From positions 330,001-394,000 of the forward strand of contig JARHVA010006307.1 in the NCBI GenBank assembly GCA_037957365.1: 64,000 nt of DNA. Reading direction: 5' to 3'. Positions within the stretch are counted from its first letter, which is position 1; every line of letters starts with the position of its first letter. Of the stretch, positions 1 to 9,799 are shown one piece after another. The stretch comes from Torreya grandis (lineage: Eukaryota > Streptophyta > Pinopsida > Cupressales > Taxaceae). The notes below the pieces were generated by a model. The model did not search any database, had not been told where the DNA came from, and saw nothing but the letters and a program-made list of their open reading frames with translations. The translations under genes were made by a program, and so were the position numbers.

Positions 1-419
1 TTAATAATCTCCTTAAAGGAGATAATCTCTAGACCTTCAACTACCACCAGTGTTTATAACCCCATTTGGGTGAGTTGATGAAATATATTCTCCACTTTGG
101 AGACACTAGGTGATTGATGAAGATCCATGAACATGGTCTAGTCATTTTATTTTCACTTGAGAAACACTTTAATTTGATCCTTAAGGAGGATGCTATTATC
201 CACCAAGAATGAGGAGGAGATTCCTAGTTGGACTAACTATTAAATGTGTCCCCACTTATATTAGACCATATTTTCCAAGGCATTAAGGAATGCCTTACAC
301 TTGGTGGCTACCTTGATGTAGCCTAGGAATTCATTAACTTTTTATATCACTTGCCTTTAGTCAACCACCCCTACTACTTGTATTGCCTCATCTAAGGTGA
401 TATAATTATTTTATATAAG
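1..419. other. Flank of the first element, no gene seen
   Basis: AT-rich sequence without a convincing reading frame. It lies directly left of the TAAGT target-site duplication of the non-autonomous LTR element and is the sequence that element inserted into. I see no motif here that I can name. Confidence 0.5.
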
Positions 420-424
420 TAAGT
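420..424. repeat. Left target-site duplication (TAAGT)
   Basis: TAAGT directly precedes the first LTR base (TGATAGG). The same five bases directly follow the last LTR base at 2614-2618. A perfect 5-bp duplication is the normal footprint of LTR-retrotransposon integrase and fixes both ends of the element. Confidence 0.93.
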
Positions 425-1377
425 TGATAGGACCAAAGTTTCCCAAAGTTTTGACACAACTTGTCAGATTTAAGAGCACACATGATTACCAATGTATAAG
501 CAACTTAAACATGTGGAAATACCAGAAGAACAAATAACTATCAATGAGAAATAACACAAAAACTGAGAGGCAACACACAATTGTATTTAACTCATTACAA
601 AGGAAATTAAAATAAAGAGATCACACTCTTATCCACCTCTATGAGGCTTATTCCTCAAGGGCTCCAAGTAATCTTCCCACCTGAGTAATCTTCTCTCATA
701 GGTCTCAACTAACAACTTACACAAGCTGTTGTTCACCTCATTGTACATCTGTACAATCGAGTATGAACCGGTACTCCAAGTAGATCTCACCATGATCCTA
801 CTCCTGATGTATTGCTGTCACCTTGGATCTAGCTCCCCCACTGATCTCCTTTCTGACCCTCACATTCACACATCTCCCTGCAGACCAACCTGATCTTACT
901 TATCACATGTAGATCTCCTCCATGACCCTGCAACTCCCTACATATCAAACCTGATCTTACATACATGGGAAATCCTACTTGATTCCACCATGGGAAGAAC
1001 TCTCCAAGCTTCACACTTGGGTTCTACAAGTTCAACGCTTAACAATATAGCCCATGAGTCTATTAGATAGATCTCATGCATACACTTAATTTAGACGGGC
1101 AGCTCAAAGACTCGAAATGGTCTCTAACATGCAAACTCCACATTCACTTAACTGACTATTCATTAACACTAGTTCTGACCGCTACAGGTGACCGACGTTG
1201 GTCCTTGCCTGACTGGAGGTGACCAACGCCAGCCGATTTCCTGCCGATGCCAGTTTCCTTTGCACTTCCCCTGACCGACGTCGGTTGTGGCCTGCCGATG
1301 CCGGTGACTATCAAGCTATGAAAAACCTCCTCCTTCTGTTTGCAATAAGGTGAAGCTTTTAGCTCCACACCCTAACA
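425..1377 (-). repeat. 3' LTR of the non-autonomous element
   Basis: This 953-bp LTR has TG...CA ends and lies directly beside the polypurine tract at 1378. Positions 1190-1310 hold a GC-rich cluster of variants of the palindrome CCGACGTCGG, the same motif as in the copia LTR. The TATA-like element seen in the other LTR is altered here (minus strand CTATCTAATAG). Confidence 0.92.
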
Positions 1378-1395
1378 ATCTCCCACTTGGAGATA
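1378..1395 (-). other. Polypurine tract of the non-autonomous element
   Basis: On the minus strand this reads TATCTCCAAGTGGGAGAT, then the 3' LTR TGTTAGG. The purine run AAGTGGGAGA is the expected plus-strand primer. The same 18 bases occur at 33473-33490 beside the copia 3' LTR, which links the two elements. Confidence 0.85.
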
Positions 1396-1646
1396 AAGAG
1401 CTGTACCTGTACCCATACCAGTACTCTATCTAATCTACATCCTGGCTTGTATTCCTCTTTAAGCTCCCACTCAAAGACAACCCACCACACACCCTGTGGT
1501 GCTACACCTGTGTCTGAATTTCTCCATTATTCTACCTTGCTATACTCCCACTCAAACAACAACCCCTGTGAGTAACCTGTAATCAACAACACTTAACAGA
1601 TCTGAACCACCTATTATTCAAGCTCGCTCTGAGAACATCCAACCTC

Positions 1647-1658
1647 GCTTTGATGCCA
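1647..1658 (-). other. tRNA primer-binding site (iMet type, diverged)
   Basis: The minus strand reads TGGCATCAAAGC two bases after the LTR end. It matches the initiator-methionine tRNA type site TGGTATCAGAGC at 10 of 12 positions. Many plant Ty1/copia elements use that tRNA, and the copia element at 37705-37716 has the canonical form. Confidence 0.85.
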
Positions 1659-1660
1659 TT

Positions 1661-2613
1661 TGATAGGACCAAAGTTTCCCAAAGTTTTGACACAGCTTGT
1701 CAGATTTAAGAGCACACATGATTACCAATGTATAAGCAACTTAAACATGCAGAAATACCAGAAGAACAAATAACTATCAATGAGAAATAACACAAAAACT
1801 GAGAGGTAACACACAATTGTATTCAACTCATTACAAAGGAAATTACAATAAATAGATCACACTCTTCTCCACCTCTATGAGGCTTCTTCCTCAAGGGCTC
1901 CAAGTAATCTTCCCACCTGAGTAATCTTCTCTCATAAGTCTCAACTAACAACTTACACAAGCTATTGTTTACCTCATTATACATCTGTACAATCGAGTAT
2001 GAACCGATACTCTAAGTAGATCTCACCATGATCCTGCTCCTAATGTATTGCTGTCACCTTGGATCTAGCTCCCCCACTGATCTCCTTTCTGACCCTCACA
2101 TTCACACATCTCCCTATAGACCAACCTGATCTTACTTATCACATGTAGATCTCCTCCATGACCCTGCAACTCCCTGCATATCAAACCTGATCTTACATAC
2201 ATGGGAAATCCTAGTTGATTCCACCATGGGAAGAACTCTCCAAGCTTCACACTTGGGTTCTACAAGTTCAATGCTTAACAATACAGCCCATGAGTCTATT
2301 ATATAGATCTCATGCATACACTTAATTTAGACGGGCGGCTCAAAGACTCGAACTGGTCTCTAACATGTAAACTCTGCGTTCACTTAACTGACTATTTGTC
2401 AACAGCAGTTCTGACCACTACAAGTGATCGACGTTGGTCCTTGCTTGACTGGAGGTGACCAATGCCAACCGATCTCCTACCGATGCTGGTTTTCTCTGCG
2501 CTTCCCCTGACCGATGTCATTTGTGGCCTGCCGATGCCGGTGACTGTCAAGCTGTGAAAAACCTCCTCGTTCTATTTGTAACAAGGTGAAGCTTTTAGCT
2601 CCACACCCTAACA
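1661..2613 (-). repeat. 5' LTR of the non-autonomous element
   Basis: This is the second 953-bp LTR copy. It runs directly into the 3' target-site duplication. About 305 bp from its 5' end (minus strand) is a TATA-like CTATATAATAG (about 2299-2309), a candidate promoter. CCGACGTCGG-type palindromes, partly decayed at CpG, lie at about 2427-2540. Confidence 0.92.
2299..2309 (-). promoter_or_regulatory. TATA-like element in the 5' LTR
   Basis: The minus strand reads CTATATAATAG, close to a plant TATA box, inside the LTR that would drive transcription. The matching site in the other LTR has lost the TATATAA core. Its position suits a U3/R promoter, but no transcript evidence is available. Confidence 0.4.
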
Positions 2614-2618
2614 TAAGT
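2614..2618. repeat. Right target-site duplication (TAAGT)
   Basis: This matches 420-424 exactly and directly follows the terminal ACA of the LTR. Confidence 0.93.
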
Positions 2619-2699
2619 ATGAATCCTATACCTTTAGGGACATGAAGGTAATGACTTAGTTGATGGATGTGCATACTTAGGAGCCCAATTTCTGTGAGT

Positions 2700-5600
2700 C
2701 CATGATGAATTCTAATGCTAGCTTCAGGTTTGTATCTGCACCTTTGATCCTTTCCTAGTAAGATATATATAGCTACTAGATCATGGGGAGGACTTTTGTG
2801 GCCTATGAGTAGGAGGAAAGGTCATTATTTAGTTTCATAATAATTTTAGATACACCCAATTAGAATCCATGATATTTTGATTGACTCATACAAGCTCATC
2901 CTCTGTATCTCATAACTTGGTCTCTACAACCACTCACAAATTGGCCTTTGCCTAGAAGCTTTCACTAGAAATGTGGCCCAAAAGTTTATACCTCACTTTA
3001 TTGAGATTTTCATCTTTAGCCTTAGCCTCAACATTGAGGTGATTGATCATATCCTTCAAATTGTTAAGTTCAACTTGGTGTTCTCTAGCTATCAGGTAAC
3101 TTTAATGTATTCCATGTTCACAAAATTTTGTGTTTCCTCCATTGGCTAAAAATTATTAATGTGTCTAGCCTATCTAAGACTAAGGCCAACTTCTTAAATT
3201 TCATAGTCCCTTGATTGCATCTAGTTTTGGGGCTTGACTACTTGAGGGGCCAGGTGTGCGATCATGAGGGATTATTATTTAGGGTCATAAAATGAGTACA
3301 TGTGAGTCACTATTAGGGCCTTATCCTATTTCCATTTCCTTTTCTCTATCTAAGCCTCTCAAGCCCTTTTTTCCATGTCCATATACTGATGGTACTACTC
3401 TAGTGCTTGAATGTTTTCACTTACAAAGGGGAGTCCCTATGATAGTGTGAATGGAATGGTCACTCTATGTTATGAAACAATGGATATTGTTCTTATGGTG
3501 GTAAGTGAATGAAGGTTGAGGGTGGAAGGAGAGAAAGGCAAGAGTTTGTAGGGTAGGGTGGAGGATGATTGTGCCATAATGGAGGATGATGAGAATGATG
3601 AAGGTAGAGGAGTCAAGAAAGGTAAATAAGAAGAGATCGAGGTCACAAAGGAAAGTGGCATGAGTTTAGAGGTAGGTGAGGGAGATGAAGATGAGAGTGG
3701 GGTTAGGGAAGTTTGTATGGGTAGTGGAGAGTACCAAAACCTGAGGTGAGACCATGGAGGGAGATGTGGGGGTGATGAGAGAGGTAGAAGTAGAAAGGAG
3801 GAGTTACAAGAAGTGTATCTTCTTTTGGAGGGGTGCCATTGGGGGGTTGAACATTGGTGCCTTGGGATTCTTATACTAGGATGACCCATCTATGAGGTGG
3901 CCTAAAGAGGCTTGTTACTATTTTGGGGCCACTTCCTTTTGTAGAGGCATATCCCCTACCTCTTCCCTAGGGGTATCTTCTTCTTCTTCTTCTTCTTCTT
4001 CCCAAATTATTATCTTAGGAGAGAATCCTACTTTTTTTAGGCTCTCCTCTAGATGATTCTCATTCCAAAGGCTTTCAAATATTTCATCTCCTTCTTCATC
4101 CTTAATTTTGGAATACAAATTATCAATATCTTGCCTATATTTTATATAGGTGGTTATTTTATCATCACTATAATCTCCTTAGGTGAGTTATGCCCTTATC
4201 CCCTTCATTAATTTATTCGATGGGTAATACTTATGAACTACATTAGAGAAGGACTCCCATGGCTTGCAAGCATCCAATGAGATCTGGGATAGATCTACAT
4301 AATTATAAAGGATGTCCTCTATAGGTGACCTCCATTTCTCTAGGTATAGATTGAGATGATGATTTGGTGGGGTGGTAGTATTCAAGGATGCTATGTGTCT
4401 AAGTAGATCATAGCTTTATCTATCATCAATTAGGTTTGGCTAAACTTTGTAAGTTTGGCTATGAGTACACACCCATGTTGCCTCTTTATCACTATGATGC
4501 CATCTCTTATGAAAGGGACATTATACAAGCCTTTATTATTTTTTCATACCCTATAGATGGAGTCCACCACATCAAGCTAGTGATCCAATTGGGCTAGGGT
4601 TCTATCTATCATCATGTGTGAGAGTTGGAAGGGCTCACCTATGAAACTATATACTTGAATGAATGTAAAATGAATTTTCTAGAACCAATCAACTGAGACC
4701 CTACTCATGGTTAGCCATGATCACTACACATTAATCATTCTAAATGTAATGGCCTTTGTGTTAAGGTTAATGAGAATTGGACATGAAAAGAGCTCCTAGA
4801 TCTCATAATAGTCTTAGGTGATTAAAATGATGTGGGTCTATACTATGACTGGGGTCACCATGTTGGGGAAAATGTTCGTGTTGGAGGAGTTGAGATTGAG
4901 GTATGCAAAGAATAACTAGGAGTGCTAGTATAGAATGAGATGTATGAGAAAAGAGTAATAACAAAAAGTACCTAGCATTGGAAAGTTATCTATCTTGTTC
5001 TTCATGGTGGTGGTGATGGCACCTATAAAATCCATTATATACACCTTTTTTTCACCATGTTTAGGAGGTAAAGTGCCCCTAACTAAAAAATAGTGACATT
5101 AGCATCTGTTTCCATCTCAAATATGAAATCTAATATAGCTAGGGCACCTTCAGGTACTTCATATGGAACCTTTCTAGGGATATGGGTAGAGGAGGCACTT
5201 CCATATAGATAATTTTGATGAGGAAGTTAAGAAAGTGCACCTTGTTGTGGACCTAAGTGTTCTAGATGTGTTGTAGGCTCTCCATGTTACAAAATTTAGA
5301 TTTTGGGTCACTTGGGAGTCAAATCATATCCATTATATCATTTTCAATGATTTTCACCCTCAAATGGGCATTGCTTGCAATTATGCTAGTGTTGGAATTA
5401 TATCTCTTTGTGCAGAAGGAAATGATTTATAAGGATGGATGAACATAAGGAACTATGTATTGGGATAGAGTTTAGTCCCCCATTCTTCAAATAAATGAGT
5501 CATAGTCATTATAATTAACCCTCTCCATCATTTGGGTGTGAGCCCCCTCCTTCAAACTTTTGGGATTATTGGCTAGTTTGGGATCAAAGATATTGTTCAT

Positions 5601-5807
5601 GAAATCAGTGACTAATATTTGGTCTCTATAGTTCCCTTTGACAACCTTATTGATCTTATACACTTTATCTTTTATATGAGTAGGGGTGGAATCATAGGCC
5701 TTACTCTACACATATTGAGGGGGAATATCTCCCTAGTTACCTGACCCATAGGTTCTTTATTTTCTTGGATGCTTATCACCCCTTGATGAATAAGTAGAAG
5801 TATCCAT
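2700..5807 (-). pseudogene. ORF3-type retrotransposon protein, broken (copy D)
   Basis: A long decayed minus-strand frame. It starts at an ATG (5807-5805, MDTSTYSSRG). The next part contains FDPKLANNPKSLKEGAH and later a segment with SFIGEPFQLS. An acidic run of consecutive Glu residues follows (encoded by the TTC repeat at about 3978-4000). A C-terminal heptad-rich coiled-coil stretch lies at about 2880-3100 (reading ...VELNNLKDMINHLNVEA). Stops and frameshifts interrupt it throughout. The N-terminus and middle match the minus-strand frame at 39.5-41.7 kb and the post-integrase frame of the gypsy element at 51.1-56.2 kb. Its function is unknown. I infer it is the accessory ORF of a Ty3/gypsy-like element whose gag-pol I do not see here. 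Confidence 0.65.
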
Positions 5808-6810
5808 GTATAAGATTCCTCTAAAAACCAATATTTGTATTATTGAAGGCACTAGATTAACAATCTCTACTCATGAATTATTATAATTCTTAGCTTGGAT
5901 CTCTCTACTCTTTTTGTTCTTTTCAATTGTATAGTACTCTCAACATTTAAATGCATCAAGTATTTGGCCAAAGGAAGAGATGGGTATTTATACACCAATG
6001 TTCCTAGGCATGATCATCATGAGAAATTTGAAATGGGGCACCCCCATAAATGTTAAGGGTGGAACACACACTTGAAGAGTAATCCACAAGATATTTACAG
6101 TGATCCTTATGGGGGATCATGTAATATAGAGTGTTTGATATTAATGGCAGGTTATATGGGTAGATAAATATCTTTTAGAGAATTTTTTTTGAAGATTTAG
6201 GAGGGCTAGGGTGAAGATGCATGATGAATAAACAAGCCACTTATTCCAATATCACTTATTTAAAGGAAATAATAATGGAAAGGGAAACAAACTAAGGGAA
6301 ATAAAAACTAAGAAGGGGAGTACACAAGGGGAAACTAACTAATTATGTATATGGGGGAGGTAGATGAGCTAGTTAAAATTCTTTAAATTGATCCCATAAT
6401 AAATATCTCTAGTATATTTCCCTCTTAATATTTTAACTCAAAAAAAATTCCTTACTTATCACTAATGATGCAAAACATCCCTCTCCATAGAGAGTCAAAC
6501 TATGTATTCTAGCCTAATTTCCCATCGTATTGATCATACTTAAGAACCAAATCCCTAGGTTTGAATCCTAGATCTAACATTTTCTTGTCAAACCACCACT
6601 TGACCACTTATTGCTAGGTGATATTTGCATCACTCGCATGCTCCCTTGTATTTTGAAAGCTAAGTAGCTCTATAAGCCTAATATATATTTCTCTATTTTT
6701 TACAATCTCAATAGATTTTAGAATCTATAAAGTGGGGATTTATGATGACACATGCATGAATACCTCCTTTCCATACACAAGTTTATATGGGGAAGTCTTT
6801 AGTAATATCT
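5808..6810 (-). other. Upstream part of ORF3 copy D, dispersed repeat
   Basis: About 5990-6320 is similar to 41930-42340. Both contain 'catgatcatcatga', a block like 'cataaatgctaaaggtgacacacacacttgaggag' in diverged form, then 'tatgggggatcatg', and end near 'ggaaagggaaacaaa'. In both places it lies just upstream of a minus-strand ORF3 start, so it is probably the leader or integrase-ORF3 spacer of the same element family. No coding domain was recognised. Confidence 0.5.
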
Positions 6811-6814
6811 TATT

Positions 6815-8165
6815 TTGTCACTAATGGGTGATATTTTGAAGGCTCTTATAATACCTTCAAGGTATCTCCTAAGGTATACCTTTCAAACATGCAAAAGAGT
6901 TAATTTCCCCTTCAAGGCATCTCTTAGGAGATACCTTTCAAAAAGGTACAAGAGTGGATTTATCTTTGAAGGAAAAAGTGGAATTTTATTTTACATGGAA
7001 GGCACTACTGAGTGATATTTTGAAGGACCCTATAATACCTTCAATGTATCTCCAAGGAAATACCTTTAAAACATGCACAATAGTGGATTTCCCTTTAAGG
7101 TATCTCATAGGAGATACATTTAAAATAGGGATAAGAGTGAATTTCTTAAAAGAACAAGTGAAATTTTACTTTACATAGATGACACTATTGGGTGATATTT
7201 TGAAGGCCCTTGTAATACCTTCAAGTTATCTCCTAGAAGATACCTTGGATGCCTTATATGCAGTAGTTAGGATATGAAGGGGTGCATCGAACAACTGGTC
7301 CATTTGGGAATCCCCTCTCCATTCCTTTTGGAAAGGGATAGATCTTAGATAATTTTAGACTAGAGAAATAATTGTAATAGTTAGTTTTAGAATAGAAGTA
7401 GAAGTAGTTTTTTATTTTTATTTCATGACCTTAATAGGTCATTTTATAAGAAGGTTAAATATTGTATATTGTGCCATTTGGGCCTTTTGTATTGTATTTT
7501 TCCACCCATATTGAATAAGATATACTATTTTATGTCAAATTGAGTGAGATGTATTGTTGTTTATTGTTTCTTTACTGTACTTCTATAGTATTGGTTCTTG
7601 TCTATTAGTTCAAGGAATAAGTGCAATTTTCCTTTACATGGAAGGCACTAATGGGTGATATTTTGACGGACTTTGTAATACCTTCAACATATCTCCTAGG
7701 AGATACCTTTCAAACATACATAAGTGTGGATTTCCCCTTCAAGGTATCTCTTAGGAGATACCTTGAAAATAGGCATAAGAGTGTATTTCTCCTTTAAGGA
7801 AGAAGTGGAATTTTCATTTACACAGAAGTCTTTAATGGGTGATATTTTGAAGGCCCCTATAATAAATTTAATGTATCTCCTAAGAGATACCTTTAAAACA
7901 TGCAAAAAAATGTATTTTCCCTTCAAGGTATCTCCTAGGAGATACATTTCAGATGGGACAAGAGTGGATTTCTCCTTCAAGGAACAAGTGTAATTTTCCT
8001 TTACATGGAAGACACTACTAGGTGATATTTTGAAGGCCCTTGTAATAACATTAAGGCATCTCTTAGGAGATAGATTTCAAACATGCACAAGAGTGGATTT
8101 CCACTTCAAGGTATCTTCTAGGAGATACCTTTCAAATAGGCATAAGAGAGGATTCCCACTTTAAT
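6815..8165. repeat. Tandem satellite-like array with paired 24-bp palindromes
   Basis: Eleven palindromes start near 6859, 6914, 7043, 7097, 7223, 7686, 7741, 7870, 7925, 8053 and 8108. The half-site is AAGGTATCTCCT followed by its own reverse complement. Spacings alternate about 55 and 128 bp, giving a unit of about 183 bp. Units also share 'gtgatattttgaaggc', 'tttcaaacatgca' and 'caagagtggattt'. The copies differ from each other, so the array is not recent. It is interrupted at about 7245-7612. Short frames on both strands across it are by-products of the repeat. Confidence 0.88.
7245..7612. other. Unrelated 0.37-kb segment interrupting the array
   Basis: The palindrome periodicity stops after the dyad at 7223 and resumes at about 7613. 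The segment between has a pyrimidine-rich end ('gtttattgtttctttactgtac') and a 'tataagaaggttaaatattgtat' stretch that resembles an LTR R/U5 region. I see no terminal repeats or target-site duplication, and part of a satellite unit is missing, so a solo LTR is only a guess. Confidence 0.4.
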
Positions 8166-8387
8166 GTATCAATATTAAAAGGCATTACTTGAGTAATTGA
8201 TATGAATTGAGGGTCACCACATGGTGAGAAATAGATGATTCATCATGCAAAGTTACTTTCCAAAAATATATGAGGCAATAAAAAAGTGCCATGTGTTTGG
8301 GTTTTGAGCCAATTAGGTAGCTTAGTCATATTCAAGCCACATGAGTACTTAGCTATATCTGAGGTGGAAACCATATGTTGAAAGGTG

Positions 8388-8388
<1 letters not shown>

Positions 8389-8430
<42 letters not shown>
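8389..8430. repeat. (TA)n microsatellite
   Basis: Uninterrupted AT dinucleotides for about 40 bp. The run can form cruciform or hairpin structure and is likely length-polymorphic. Confidence 0.95.
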
Positions 8431-8435
<5 letters not shown>

Positions 8436-8986
8436 TAAAATTGACATCAAATTAAATATAAATTGAATTTTGGTGTAATTAACTGTTAAAATAAATAGTT
8501 CAAATTTTGACAAGATTGTTATTAATATGGCACAAATTAGGATCACCATTAACATTGCATTGGCTTTAGACTTTTGTGCATTCATTCTATATTAAGATAA
8601 TATAAAATCTCATCAACCAAAATTTGAAAGCCATAGCCAAAGCATGTATGTCTTAAACTTCCAAGTCAAAATAGGTTCCATTTCTCTATTTATATGGGAC
8701 AAACACAATCTTCCAAGACACTAGTTTCAATACCATTCGATTGGCCAAGATGATAAACACTAAAATGACTTATTCTAGCATGTGGAGATGTTTCTACCCC
8801 AGATTTTTGCCTTCCAAGGGATAAATCCAACTTAGCCATTACCTCCATCAACATATCCCCCAAGTGGTTCTTCAGATAAGACATGGATGAAGAAGATGCA
8901 ATTGGCTACATATATATATAAACAACACCATATATAAGGTTTTTGTAATAAATTAGGTGTTTTATATATATAAGTTTCTTTATACT

Positions 8987-8987
<1 letters not shown>
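8431..8987. other. AT-rich spacer, nothing recognised
   Basis: A 64-codon minus-strand frame (8690-8884) gives a protein without a known motif and has no supporting context. I do not call it a gene. Confidence 0.4.
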
Positions 8988-9031
<44 letters not shown>

Positions 9032-9060
9032 GTATATATGTATATATATATATTTGTATG

Positions 9061-9146
<86 letters not shown>

Positions 9147-9147
9147 T
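8988..9147. repeat. Compound (TA)n(TG)n microsatellite, about 160 bp
   Basis: A TA run, a (TG)10 block at 9001-9020, then mixed TATA/TGTA and a long TA run to 9147. A 133-codon plus-strand frame across it encodes alternating Tyr/Ile/Val and is an artefact of the repeat. Confidence 0.95.
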
Positions 9148-9790
9148 AAACAAAGTTTTAATTGACTATAGTTTTGATTTGAAGTCTGAAGGTTTAACTC
9201 TGAAGACTAGTGACTTAGCTCTAAAGAATAAAATTTATACTCTGAAGATTGATAAATATGATCCTAAGATGAAAAATCATGAATGGGAAGAATCCAACTC
9301 CATCATTAAGAATCAAGACAATGCCATTAGATTAACAATGTCACAATCTATAATTTGATGTGACAGTGTTTTCAAAAGATCTCTTCTAATAGATTTGATG
9401 TGATGTTATTTTGTGATGATGTTACCAAATGGTATTTTTAAACAAGATTGATGCAACTATATTTTAAATAGAGATTATTTCAAAAATATGTGGTATTATG
9501 TATAATCAATTATAATTATTACTCCCAATAATACCAATAATGACCTTTATGACACATCATTACTACTTGATCAGATAAATCACCTTTCCATTATATCTCG
9601 CATGCTCCAAAGAGATAACAATAACTATTTTCATCATTATTATAATAATCACATCATATAACCTACTTTTATATTCATTTTTACATTGTCACTACTAGTA
9701 ATTGTTGTGTTGTATCTCTAACCTCTTGCTTCCCCTATTCCCTATGTGAATTTAGCTTAATTTTTGTATAGTATAGTCAGATTTGTAATT
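9148..9790. other. AT-rich spacer, no gene seen
   Basis: No sustained frame, terminal repeat or tandem structure was found. It separates the microsatellite from the first decayed 3' half-element. Confidence 0.4.
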
Positions 9791-9799
9791 AAATAGTGC

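Larger units (their letters stand above)
1378..1660 (-). other. Internal region, 283 bp, coding-less
   Basis: This is all that lies between the two LTRs. About 1544-1640 aligns by eye with the untranslated leader of the copia element (around 37621-37705; shared stretches include CTCCCACTCAAAC and CAGATCTGAACCACCT). The other end carries the shared polypurine tract. No domain of gag or pol can be read in any frame. Confidence 0.85.
425..2613 (-). mobile_element. Non-autonomous copia-type LTR element, complete
   Basis: Two 953-bp direct repeats (425-1377 and 1661-2613) enclose only 283 bp. Read on the minus strand, the LTRs begin TGTTAGGG and end CCTATCA, the 5' LTR is at 1661-2613, and a primer-binding site and a polypurine tract lie at the proper places. 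No gag or pol sequence remains. By eye the LTRs differ at roughly 5-7% of positions, mostly transitions, so the insertion is older than the copia element at 32.9-38.4 kb. The internal ends match that copia element: about 90 bp of 5' leader and an identical 18-bp polypurine end. This makes it an internally deleted or TRIM/LARD-like relative that would need enzymes supplied in trans. Confidence 0.93.

Noticed and set aside
3470..3889. 139-codon Ser/Pro-rich minus-strand frame
   Set aside because: It lies in a purine-rich stretch (plus strand GA-rich) of ORF3 copy D, in a different frame from the ORF3 remnant. Low-complexity composition explains its length.
6815..8165. Regularly spaced palindromic repeats resembling a CRISPR array
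   Set aside because: Spacing alternates 55/128 bp, the 'spacers' are themselves repeated between units, and the surroundings are plant retrotransposons. It is a tandem repeat, not CRISPR.
8957..9358. 133-codon open frame on the plus strand
   Set aside because: Its first two thirds are translated TA/TG microsatellite; no domain.
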